Below, piece after piece: positions 1 through 6,094 of a stretch of DNA of 16,567 nt (its first letter is position 1; each line of letters begins with the position of its first letter). The translations under genes were made by a program, and so were the position numbers. Under the pieces are notes generated by a model. That model saw only the letters and a program-made list of their open reading frames with translations. It was not told where the DNA came from and did no database searches. This stretch comes from Acaudatibacter sp035532115 (lineage in GTDB: Bacteria > Pseudomonadota > Alphaproteobacteria > Caulobacterales > Caulobacteraceae). The stretch spans positions 1 to 16,567 of the forward strand of contig DATKRO010000036.1 of assembly GCA_035532115.1 (NCBI GenBank), written 5' to 3'.

Positions 1-2
1 AG

Positions 3-557
3 GCCCTGCTCGACCACTTCGAAGCCCACCAGGACGAGGCGCTGGAAAAGCTCTACAGGTTCTTCTTCCCCGACTACGTGCGGCTGCTCTCGCGCCTCCT
101 GCCCAAGGCGCCCGCCGGCCAGATGCCGGAGGCCGAGGGCGCGGCCTGGGACGAGGCCGGCGAACCGGTCCCCGAAGCGCCCGCCGCCACCGATACAACG
201 GTGGAAATATCGGCGCCGGACAAGGCGCGCGGCGATTGGGCGGCGGCGCAGGCCGCGGCCGATGCAGCGGCGCAGATTTCGGCGACGGAAGCTTCGCGCC
301 AAGGCGATCCGCCGGACCTCGCCACCGATACAACGGTGGAAATAACGGTGGCTCCCGAGGCGGACGACGATGGCGCGCCAGCCTCCGCCGCCACCGATAC
401 AACGGTGGAAATAGTGGCGGTCGAGGCGCCGCGCCCCCGCGGCCCATCGGGCCTCGCCACCGATACAACGGTGGAAACAACGGCGCCGCCGGCCGCGACT
501 GCTCAGCCGCAGGTGGTCTGGAAATCCTCGGCGCATGGGCCGGGGGAATACTGGTGA
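3..557 (+). CDS. C-terminal part of an unassigned protein with four in-frame palindromic repeats
   Basis: The reading frame is open from the left edge, so the start lies outside the window; 184 residues are visible before the TGA at 555-557. The first ~35 residues (ALLDHFEAHQDEALEKLYRF, then FPDYVRLLSRLLPK) read as an amphipathic helical segment. This resembles the C-terminal helices of small alphaproteobacterial terminase-small-subunit or HTH-like proteins, but the match is from memory and weak. The rest is an Ala/Pro/Glu-rich, probably disordered tail. It is interrupted four times by the peptide ATDTTVE, each encoded by an identical 22-base DNA stretch containing a palindrome. The repeats use ACA and ATA codons, which are rare in the surrounding sequence. 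The GTG at 78 is in frame but is probably internal. Function is not recognised; the tail looks like a landing zone for a repeat element. Confidence 0.6.
   Translation, partial: ALLDHFEAHQDEALEKLYRFFFPDYVRLLSRLLPKAPAGQMPEAEGAAWDEAGEPVPEAPAATDTTVEISAPDKARGDWAAAQAAADAAAQISATEASRQGDPPDLATDTTVEITVAPEADDDGAPASAATDTTVEIVAVEAPRPRGPSGLATDTTVETTAPPAATAQPQVVWKSSAHGPGEYW
187..204. repeat. Palindromic repeat, copy 1
   Basis: The 18-mer is CCACCGATACAACGGTGG: 6-bp arms CCACCG/CGGTGG around the centre ATACAA. It sits in a longer identical block (preceding G, following AAA) shared by all four copies. In the host frame it encodes part of ATDTTVE. Confidence 0.9.
322..339. repeat. Palindromic repeat, copy 2
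   Basis: Identical 18-mer to copy 1, 135 bases downstream of it (a multiple of three), so the encoded peptide is the same. The flanks are not conserved beyond the shared 22-base block and part of the following codon. Confidence 0.9.
391..408. repeat. Palindromic repeat, copy 3
   Basis: Identical 18-mer, 69 bases after copy 2 (a multiple of three). It is followed by AAATA as in copies 1 and 2. Confidence 0.9.
457..474. repeat. Palindromic repeat, copy 4
   Basis: Identical 18-mer, 66 bases after copy 3 (a multiple of three). It is followed by AAACA, so the first base beyond the shared block (AAATA in the other copies) differs here. Confidence 0.9.
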
Positions 558-607
558 TGCGGCGGCAGGATGGCGTGGATGGCGTCTGCGCGCCATGATG
601 AAGGTCG

Positions 608-829
608 TTGGAAGGGTTCCTCAGAAGTGCGCTGTCAGCGGAAGCGATTGCCGCCATTGCCAATGGTCCGCCCGGATCGACTGGCTCGATCATCGCATGG
701 TCGGACGCGAGCGGCGACGCCGGCGCCCAACATGGCTATGATCCCTTCGGCCTGCTGGACCCCGCCAGCGGCTGGTCGGGCGCCAGATATTACAAGATCT
801 GCGCTTGCGCGGGGATTGCTCGTGGATAG
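608..829 (+). pseudogene. Remnant of an Rhs/YD-repeat protein
   Basis: A 73-codon open frame with only a TTG at its left end contains GSIIAWSDASGDAG (about residues 30-43), then YDPFGLLDPASGWSGARYY. This order matches the Rhs core stretch that reads roughly GSI-A-SDASG ... YDPFG-P ... SG-R-YTGQ in intact proteins. The expected continuation (YTGQ, YYKARxYxP, GRFLQTDP) is missing: the frame passes into KICACAG and stops at 827-829. It is therefore best read as a decayed internal or tip fragment of an Rhs-family polymorphic toxin or surface protein, not a working gene. The frame left of about 650 has no Rhs resemblance that I can see. The assignment comes from motif recognition only. Confidence 0.45.
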
Positions 830-871
830 TTGCCAAAAATATGCAGAATATATTGCACGTTGGGCCTCTAT

Positions 872-1267
872 ATGAGTGGCAATGTTTGTGATATACACCG
901 TCGTATCATTGATGACACTCTAAATCTCGGCAAACAAAAACCTGTCAGCTACCTTCCAATTGAGACCGTCGAGGTCATACTGGGGATGGATCGGCAGGAG
1001 TTTATGAAGTTAGCGGATGCGCGGGGGTTGCACCATCTGGTGGCGACGCCCGACGCGTGCTGCATAAAATCGGGAGCGATATTTGTATACGACGCCAAGA
1101 CTCTGGCGTTGTTACTGGAGAAAAACAGAAATATATTATATCGAAGCGGTTGGAGCGTCGATATTACGTCATTCGTAAAACGAATTGCGCTTGAATGGCT
1201 CGATTCGGATCATCCTGTGGCGCCGGTCGTTCGAGCCGCATTCGGCAACCCTCAGGGACCGTCTTGA
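872..1267 (+). CDS. Hypothetical protein, 131 aa, relatively AT-rich
   Basis: The frame is open from a TTG at 830, but the ATG at 872 (MSGNVCDIHRR) is the more natural start; neither has a convincing Shine-Dalgarno sequence. The protein is soluble-looking, with no signal or membrane segment. The middle (SYLPIETVEVILGMDRQEF) looks like an alpha-helical, perhaps winged-helix fold. The end (WSVDITSFVKRIALEWLDSD, then HPVAPVVRAAFG) resembles a C-terminal pattern I associate with uncharacterised Caulobacterales proteins. Codon and base use between about 830 and 1170 is clearly richer in A+T (ATA, AAA, TTA present) than the flanks, which suggests recent transfer. It lies directly behind the Rhs remnant, the place where immunity genes of Rhs toxins usually sit, but no specific immunity family is recognised. 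Confidence 0.6.
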   Translation: MSGNVCDIHRRIIDDTLNLGKQKPVSYLPIETVEVILGMDRQEFMKLADARGLHHLVATPDACCIKSGAIFVYDAKTLALLLEKNRNILYRSGWSVDITSFVKRIALEWLDSDHPVAPVVRAAFGNPQGPS

Positions 1268-1536
1268 GACTTCTGCGATCACATCATCCGGGCCGGCAGG
1301 CGCCGCCTCCAGGCAGCGATGCCGTACGAAGAACCGGCGCCGCTTTCCGAGCGCCCAGCAGTCACGGACGTCCGTAACGTGCCGATTTCCCAGCGCGGCA
1401 CCAAACGCAGCGGACACTCCACTGTGGATGGTTCGCTGAACCGGATATCCGCGAGCTCCAACGGGCCTATTCGACGCTTGGAAAGCATTCCGAGGAAGCG
1501 ATCAGGGACCTCGCCGCCCTGGCGGACCGGGGTTCG

Positions 1537-1998
1537 ATGCTCGCCATGATCTACATCGGCTGGGCTTTTGCGAAAGGGAGGGACGTGCCCAGGGATCTCG
1601 CTCGAGCAGAACATTGGTATCGACGCGCAGCCGAGACGGAAACGCCGCTCGCCGGGTTGATGTTGGGGAATCTATACGCTTCGCAAAGACGATATCCCGA
1701 GGCGCTCAGGGCGTTCGAAGGCGGTGCGCTCAAGGATCACCCAGCATCGATATATCGAATACGTAGATTGTACTATGAAGGCCAAGGTGTGCCGAGGGAC
1801 GAAGACCGGGCAAAGGCGCTATGGGAGCGGGCGGCGGAGCTGGGGCATCTCTTCGCCAAAAGGAACCTTGCCTTGATGAGGCTGCGCGGTCGCTACGGCG
1901 TTGCCGCGATGCCCAGCGGCGCGACTCGATTGCTGGCGATCTGGTGGGGCTTCTTCAGTGTAGTGTTGGAGTACCCCTATAGCGAGTTGCTTCAGTGA
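1537..1998 (+). CDS. Sel1-like repeat protein, 5' end probably damaged
   Basis: The protein has Sel1-type TPR repeats: AMIYIGWAFAKGRDVPRDLA then AEHWYRRAAE, a degenerate middle repeat (LAGLMLGNLYASQRRYPEAL), then RLYYEGQGVPRDEDRAKALW. Such proteins are alpha-solenoid scaffolds for protein-protein contacts. The last ~25 residues (LLAIWWGFFSVVLEYPYSEL) are hydrophobic and may anchor in the membrane. Protein-like sequence continues upstream of the ATG at 1537 in the same frame (WFAEPDIRELQRAYSTLGKH, then ALADRGS) back to about 1423, and the frame stays open to the TAA at 1375-1377. No ATG, GTG or TTG occurs in that extension. The ancestral N-terminus was therefore probably cut off by a frameshift or deletion, and 1537 is only the first usable start. 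It may be a pseudogene. Confidence 0.6.
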   Translation: MLAMIYIGWAFAKGRDVPRDLARAEHWYRRAAETETPLAGLMLGNLYASQRRYPEALRAFEGGALKDHPASIYRIRRLYYEGQGVPRDEDRAKALWERAAELGHLFAKRNLALMRLRGRYGVAAMPSGATRLLAIWWGFFSVVLEYPYSELLQ

Positions 1999-2177
1999 AC
2001 CGGAGGTGCTGGCGAATTCGCCGCGACCGGGTTTCGCAACATTCGCGTCGGCCACGTCCGCCAGAGACAAGGAGCACCTGGCTGCGTGGGTTCGGCAAGG
2101 TGGAGCGCCGCGCTGGTGGCGATGCTGGATACCGCGCCGGCCACGGCTATCGCTCGCCCCTCCAATCGGAGTCCGGA

Positions 2178-2215
2178 AATGAAAGGACCCCCGGCGTTCG
2201 AGGCGTCGGGGGTCC
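2178..2215 (-). terminator. Intrinsic terminator of the 32-codon microgene
   Basis: Read on the minus strand, the 9-bp arms GGACCCCCG (2215-2207) and CGGGGGTCC (2193-2185) enclose a 13-base loop and are followed directly by TTTCATTT. The T-rich tail lies only on the minus-strand 3' side, so it ends transcription coming from 2388. Confidence 0.7.
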
Positions 2216-2244
2216 CGGCAGTCTTCGACCTGCCGTGTCGACTA

Positions 2245-2268
2245 GACCACGGGAGGCAACCCGTGGTC
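2245..2268 (-). other. Perfect hairpin between microgene stop and terminator
   Basis: GACCACGGG and CCCGTGGTC form a perfect 9-bp stem with a 6-base loop (TTGCCT on the minus strand). It starts 21 bases after the stop codon of the 32-codon gene and has no T-tract, so it is not itself an obvious terminator. It could be a 3'-end stabiliser, a protein-binding hairpin or part of a small RNA. Confidence 0.65.
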
Positions 2269-2289
2269 GTGCGTGATCAAGGTTGCGGG

Positions 2290-2388
2290 CTAGGCGTCGC
2301 CGCCAGCGCCGCCGCCGACGCCGATTTGCATCGATGTTCGGCTAACCAGTTGATCCAACACGACAAATCCGACCGTCTTGAAAGACAC
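2290..2388 (-). CDS. Microprotein, 32 aa, with very strong ribosome binding site
   Basis: A GTG start (2386-2388) opens a 33-codon frame ending with TAG at 2290-2292. The peptide begins MSFKTVGFVVLDQLVSRT and ends with a Gly-rich tail (IGVGGGAGGDA). It has no cysteine, and its only hydrophobic patch (VGFVVL) is too short to span a membrane. The case for a real gene rests on its surroundings. A Shine-Dalgarno sequence matching the anti-SD tail of 16S rRNA almost without interruption sits 7 bases upstream, and the stop is followed by a perfect hairpin and an intrinsic terminator in the same direction. Codons such as AAG, GTT, TTG, ACA and CAA are less GC-extreme than its neighbours. I do not recognise a family. 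The Gly-rich tail invites comparison with RiPP precursors, but no maturation enzymes are nearby. A leader peptide or regulatory small RNA with a decoy frame are alternatives. Confidence 0.6.
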   Translation of the reverse strand: MSFKTVGFVVLDQLVSRTSMQIGVGGGAGGDA

Positions 2389-2404
2389 TGGATCACCTCC
2401 TTTC
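2389..2404 (-). promoter_or_regulatory. Exceptionally long Shine-Dalgarno sequence
   Basis: On the minus strand this reads GAAAGGAGGTGATCCA, then GTG. It is complementary over about 16 bases to the conserved 3' end of bacterial 16S rRNA (GGATCACCTCCTTTC). The AGGAGG core (2401-2396) is 7 bases from the start codon, which is near-optimal spacing. It decides the GTG start of the 32-codon gene. Confidence 0.75.
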
Positions 2405-2425
2405 AGCTGTTGAACAGGAGACGCC

Positions 2426-2454
2426 AATATGGGCCGCTTCGCCCCGCCGCGCAA
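2426..2454 (-). promoter_or_regulatory. Possible sigma-70 promoter of the microgene
   Basis: On the minus strand, TTGCGC (2454-2449) and CATATT (2431-2426) are separated by 17 bases. This places a start point roughly 30 bases upstream of the GTG, with the Shine-Dalgarno sequence inside the leader. The -35 is a partial match (TTG only) and the -10 matches 4 of 6. Confidence 0.3.
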
Positions 2455-2533
2455 ACGCCTCTTGCCGCGCCGGCGCGAAGGCGCTGTCGCGAAAGCGCTT
2501 GCGGCGGCGGGCGCCAGCGGCGAAGCTCAGGCC

Positions 2534-3382
2534 ATGATAACTCGAAGACAGGCGGTGCTCCGCGCCCTCGCTCCGGCTCTGCTCGCCACTCCGCTCGGAC
2601 GCGCCGCCGCGGCTGCGGCCTACGATCCGCGGCTGGTCGCCCTCGTCGCCGGCCCGCAGCGCTCGGCGGCCAACCGGGCGCGCGATCCGTGGCGCCATCC
2701 GCTGCCGAGCCTCGCCTTCTGGGGGCTGCGCCCCGGCATGGTCGTCGCCGACATCGATCCGGGCGGCGGCTACTGGACCGAGATCGTCGCGCCCTACCTT
2801 GCCCGGACGGGCGGGCGCTACATCGCCGGGATGGCCGACCCGGCCGCTTCGCAAGCCGCCGCGCGGGCGCACGCGGCGTTCGCGGCCAGGTACGCCGACC
2901 GCTCCGTCTATGGAACGATTGGCTATGCGCCCTTCGGCGCCGCCGTGGGATTCGTCGCGCCGGCCGCCTCCATCGATCTCATCCTCTACTGCCGCTACGT
3001 CCACGACCTGATGTGGACGCCCGGCGCGCTGCAGCGGGCGCTCGGCGGCTTCCACGCCGCCCTCAAGGGCGGCGGCATCCTCGCCGTCGAGGAGCACCGC
3101 GCCGATCCGCGCCCGATGATCGACGACGCCCACGACGGCTATGTCTCCACCGCCTTCGTCATCGACCAGGCCCGCAAGGCCGGCTTCGCCTTCGAGGCCT
3201 CCTCGGAGATCAACGCCAACCCGAAGGACACCAAGAACTATCCCTTCGGCGTCTGGACCCTGCCGCCGACGCGCCGCAGTTCGCCGTTCGGCCAGCCTCC
3301 GAATCCGGCCTTCGACCACGCAAAGTACGATGCGATCGGCGAGAGCGACCGCATGACCCTGCGCTTCAGCAAGCCCGCGTAG
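2534..3382 (+). CDS. Exported class I SAM-dependent methyltransferase-fold protein
   Basis: Starting at ATG 2534 gives 282 residues with a signal-like N-terminus: MITRRQAVLRALAPALLATP, then an Ala-rich run up to residue ~31. The RR dipeptide followed by a short hydrophobic stretch suggests Tat or Sec export. The mature part has a Rossmann methyltransferase layout: LAFWGLRPGMVVADIDPGGG then YWTEIVAPYL (motif I region, with DIDPGGG in place of DxGxGxG), DLILYCRYVHDLMW, and LKGGGILAVEEHRADPRP. A family-typical tail follows (EINANPKDTKNYPFGVWTLP, then YDAIGESDRMTLRFSKP). The substrate is unknown. An upstream in-frame ATG at 2429 has a good CAGGAG site 8 bases before it and would add 35 basic residues; it is less likely because the signal sequence would become internal and the region carries the divergent microgene's promoter. 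It converges with the oxidoreductase gene, with 8 bases between the stops. Confidence 0.75.
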   Translation: MITRRQAVLRALAPALLATPLGRAAAAAAYDPRLVALVAGPQRSAANRARDPWRHPLPSLAFWGLRPGMVVADIDPGGGYWTEIVAPYLARTGGRYIAGMADPAASQAAARAHAAFAARYADRSVYGTIGYAPFGAAVGFVAPAASIDLILYCRYVHDLMWTPGALQRALGGFHAALKGGGILAVEEHRADPRPMIDDAHDGYVSTAFVIDQARKAGFAFEASSEINANPKDTKNYPFGVWTLPPTRRSSPFGQPPNPAFDHAKYDAIGESDRMTLRFSKPA

Positions 3383-3390
3383 GCGGCGGG

Positions 3391-4515
3391 TCAGGAAAAG
3401 CGCTCCGGCGAGGCGACGATCCCGAGGCCCGCGGCGCCGATGTCGGCCGGCGCGCGATCGCCCCGGGCCAGGGCCGACCCCAGGCGCGCCGCCGCCGGGG
3501 CGATCTGCATGCCGTAGCCGCCCTGACCTGCGAACCAGAAGAAGTCCGCCCTGCCGGGCGCGTAGCCGATCACCGGGCTGCGATCGGGGGCGAAGGTGCG
3601 AAGGCCGGCCCAGGCGCGCAGGACGCGGCGCACGGGAATGTCGGCGACCGCCTGCAGCCGCTCGATGCAAAGGGCGATGTCGAGCTCGTCCGGGGCGGCG
3701 TCGGTCGGCGGGCTCGGGGTTTCGTCGGCAGGCGAGGCGAGGATCCGGCCGGCCTCGGGCTTGAAATAGAACCCTTCGTCGACGTCGATCACCGCCGGCC
3801 AGCCGCCGATCGCGAGGTTCGCCGGCGCCTCCAGGATGATTGCGGTGCGCCGCAGCGGGGCGAGGCCCACCGGCGCCACGCCGGCGAGGGCGGCCAGTTC
3901 ATCGCCCCAGGCGCCGGCGGCGTTCACCACCACCCGGGCGTCCAGGGTCTCTGCGTTCGCGAGGCGCGCCCGCCAGCCGGCGTCGGCTCGCTCGAGGGCG
4001 ACGATGCCGGCGCCGAGCGCGATGCGGGCGCCGCGCTGGCGGGCGAGGCGAAGATAGCCGCCATGCAGAGCAGCGACATCGATATCCGCAGCCCCGGGTT
4101 CGAGCACGCCGCCGGCCACCGCCTCGGGGCGAAGCACCTCCACCATGGCGCAGGCCGCCTGGCCGCCGATGCGGCGGACGTCGGCGCCGGCGGCGGCGAT
4201 CTCGGCTTCGAGGGCGTCGAGCGCATCGCTCTGCGAGCTGTCGCCGACGTGAAGGCAGCCTCGGGGCGTCAACAGCGGATGGTCGGCAAACCCCGGCGGC
4301 GGGGCGTCGAAGAAGGGCCGGCTGGCGGCGGTCAGCGCGCGGATGTCGGCGTTGCCGTAGGAGGCGACGTAGAGCGCCGCCGAGCGGCCGGTGGTGTGAT
4401 GGCCGGCGGCGCTCTCGCGCTCGGCCACGACGACGCTCGCCGCCTGCGCCAACTCCGCGGCGATCGAGACCCCGGCGATGCCGGCGCCGCAGACGAGGAA
4501 ATCGCAGGCGCTCAT
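3391..4515 (-). CDS. FAD-dependent oxidoreductase, DAO family (D-amino acid dehydrogenase-like)
   Basis: The 374 residues match the usual length of DAO-family flavoproteins. The N-terminus carries the dinucleotide-binding motif GAGIAG (residues 10-15), followed by an acidic AERES at the end of beta-2 and HTTGRSAALY, the usual loop after it. The C-terminal FAD-contact region reads RAWAGLRTFAPDRSPVIGYA, then FFWFAGQGGYGMQIAPA, which is very like catabolic D-arginine dehydrogenase (DauA) and related enzymes that oxidise D-amino acids to 2-oxo acids using FAD. The substrate cannot be fixed from the sequence; glycine/sarcosine oxidase relatives share the fold. No signal peptide, so probably cytoplasmic or membrane-associated. 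The start is the ATG at 4513-4515. It is transcribed divergently from the M81 peptidase, with 102 bases between the start codons. Confidence 0.85.
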   Translation of the reverse strand: MSACDFLVCGAGIAGVSIAAELAQAASVVVAERESAAGHHTTGRSAALYVASYGNADIRALTAASRPFFDAPPPGFADHPLLTPRGCLHVGDSSQSDALDALEAEIAAAGADVRRIGGQAACAMVEVLRPEAVAGGVLEPGAADIDVAALHGGYLRLARQRGARIALGAGIVALERADAGWRARLANAETLDARVVVNAAGAWGDELAALAGVAPVGLAPLRRTAIILEAPANLAIGGWPAVIDVDEGFYFKPEAGRILASPADETPSPPTDAAPDELDIALCIERLQAVADIPVRRVLRAWAGLRTFAPDRSPVIGYAPGRADFFWFAGQGGYGMQIAPAAARLGSALARGDRAPADIGAAGLGIVASPERFS

Positions 4516-4617
4516 CGCCCGTCAATGCAGCCTTCGCGGGCGCTGCGCCAGGGCCTTGCGCCTGGGCGCGCCATCGCGCTCTTATCGCCGGCAGTCGCAA
4601 GGGCGAACGGCCACATC

Positions 4618-6069
4618 ATGCGGATCTTCACGGCCTCCCTCTCCACCGAAACCAACACCTTTTCCGCCATTCCGACCGGCTGGAGCTGCTTCGAGGAGAA
4701 TGGCGTCGAACGCGGGGCGGGCGTCACCCGCGACGGCGCCGGCGGGCTGATGCACCTCTGGGGCGCCCTGGCCGCTGGCGAGGGGCATGAGGTGGTCCAC
4801 AGCCTCGCCGCCACCGCGGCCCCGGCCGGCCGCACCGTCCGCGCCGTCTACGAGAGCCTGCGCGACGAAATCCTGGAGGAGGCGCGCCGGCAGGGGCGCT
4901 TCGACGTGGCGCTGCTCTTCCTGCACGGCGCCATGGTCGCCGAGGGCTACGACGACTGCGAGGGCGATCTGCTCGCCCGGCTGCGCGCCATCCTCGGCGC
5001 GGAGGCGATCATCGGCGTGGAGCTGGACCTGCACTGCCATCTGACGGCGGCCATGCTGGCGGCCAGCAACGTGATCGTGACGTTCAAGGAATATCCGCAC
5101 GTCGACGCCGGACGCCGGGCGCGCGAGCTGTTCGGCCTCTGCGTGGATGCCGCGGCCGGGCGGACCAGGCCGGCGATGGGCCTGTTCGACTGCCGGATGG
5201 TCAATATGTTCCCGACCACCGAGGGGCCGATGGCCGAGTTCGTGGCCGAGATGAAGGCGCAGGAGGGCCGGGACGGCGTGCTCTCGCGGAGCCTGGGCCA
5301 TGGCTTTCCCTGGGGCGACACCGCCGATTCGGGCGTGCGCATGCTGGCCGTCGTCGATGGCGACGCGGCCGCGGCGTCGGACGTGGCGCGCCGGTTCGGC
5401 GAGCGGTTCTGGTCATTGCGCGAAGCGGTGACCGGGCCGGGCCTGACCATCGATGCGGCGTTCGACGCGGCGCTGGACGCACCGCCGGGCCTCGCCGTGA
5501 TCGCAGACAAGGCCGACAACACCGGCGGTGGCGCGCCGGGCGATTCCACCTTCGTGCTTCGCCGGGCGGTGGAACGGGGCCTGCGCGACATCGCCATCGG
5601 GCCTCTATGGGATCCGGTCGCGGTGCGGTTCTGTCGGGACGCGGGCGTGGGCGCCCGGTTCGACCTGAGGATCGGCGGCAAGTGCGGGCCGGAGTCGGGC
5701 GATCCCATGGACCTGAGCGTCACGGTGCGGGGCCTCGCCGAGGAGCTGGTGCAGCGTGGGCTCGGCGCGCCCAGCCACCTCGGCCGCGCGGCCTGGGTGG
5801 AGTGCGGCGGCGTGCACGTGGTGCTGGTGGACCGGCGCGCCCAGGCGTTCTCGCCCGACCTCTTCACCAACGCCGGCGTGCCGCTGGAGCGGATGCGGAT
5901 CGCGGTGGTGAAGTCGACCGCGCATTTCCGCGCCGGCTTTGCCCCGATCGCCAGCCTGATCGTCACCACCGTCGGGCCCGGAACCCTGCTGGAAGACTAC
6001 GGCGCCATCGCCTACCAGCGCCGCGACCTCAACTACTGGCCCCGGGTAGCCGACCCCTGGCGCTCATGA
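4618..6069 (+). CDS. M81 family metallopeptidase (MlrC/microcystinase C-like)
   Basis: The 483 residues agree with the M81 (DUF1485/MlrC) family. It opens with the characteristic MRIFTASLSTETNTFSAIPT. Candidate metal-binding and family motifs follow in order: LFLHGAM (~100), VELDLHCHLT (~135-144), FKEYPHVD (~158), a motif near residue 300 reading ADKADNTGGGAPGDST, and VKSTAHFRAGFAP (~430). MlrC cleaves linearised or tetrapeptide products of microcystin breakdown. Most homologues in bacteria without microcystin genes have unknown peptide or amide substrates, so the specific role is open. The ATG at 4618 gives the family's N-terminus exactly; the much longer open frame upstream is a GC artefact lying over other genes. 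It is divergent from the DAO oxidoreductase, and the two may share a regulatory region and a pathway. Its stop lies 25 bases from the convergent serine hydrolase. Confidence 0.9.
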   Translation: MRIFTASLSTETNTFSAIPTGWSCFEENGVERGAGVTRDGAGGLMHLWGALAAGEGHEVVHSLAATAAPAGRTVRAVYESLRDEILEEARRQGRFDVALLFLHGAMVAEGYDDCEGDLLARLRAILGAEAIIGVELDLHCHLTAAMLAASNVIVTFKEYPHVDAGRRARELFGLCVDAAAGRTRPAMGLFDCRMVNMFPTTEGPMAEFVAEMKAQEGRDGVLSRSLGHGFPWGDTADSGVRMLAVVDGDAAAASDVARRFGERFWSLREAVTGPGLTIDAAFDAALDAPPGLAVIADKADNTGGGAPGDSTFVLRRAVERGLRDIAIGPLWDPVAVRFCRDAGVGARFDLRIGGKCGPESGDPMDLSVTVRGLAEELVQRGLGAPSHLGRAAWVECGGVHVVLVDRRAQAFSPDLFTNAGVPLERMRIAVVKSTAHFRAGFAPIASLIVTTVGPGTLLEDYGAIAYQRRDLNYWPRVADPWRS

Positions 6070-6094
6070 CCGCCGCGGCCCGACCGGCCGATGC

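Noticed and set aside
74..460. Minus-strand frame and the plus +2 frame through the palindromic repeats, also showing repeated peptides
   Set aside because: Identical DNA repeats with spacing divisible by three give repeats in every frame; the plus frame entering from the left edge has the better protein character.
186..478. CRISPR array
   Set aside because: Repeats are only ~22 bases, spacers are irregular (about 44-113 bases), lie inside a coding frame, and there is no cas gene or leader.
1268..1422. Short frames and a 12-bp palindrome (ACGGACGTCCGT, 1364-1375) between the AT-rich gene and the Sel1 gene
   Set aside because: No frame shows protein-like sequence that I can identify, and one isolated short palindrome is expected by chance.
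1999..2177. Possible gene in the stretch after the Sel1 gene
   Set aside because: The open frames here are Arg/Gly-rich with no recognisable motif or ribosome binding site; nothing is supported beyond the terminator that follows.
2290..2388. Lasso peptide or other RiPP precursor
   Set aside because: The Gly-rich tail is suggestive, but no maturation, protease or transporter genes lie nearby, and an Asp next to last leaves no tail to thread.
2388..2404. 3' end of a 16S rRNA gene
   Set aside because: Only 17 bases match; the preceding sequence is not rRNA, and the match is explained as a Shine-Dalgarno sequence on the other strand.
2086..4617. Very long plus-strand open frame extending the M81 peptidase to 1327 residues
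   Set aside because: The upstream 844 residues are Arg/Ala/Gly-rich noise lying across the methyltransferase and the oppositely oriented oxidoreductase; the family N-terminus begins exactly at 4618.
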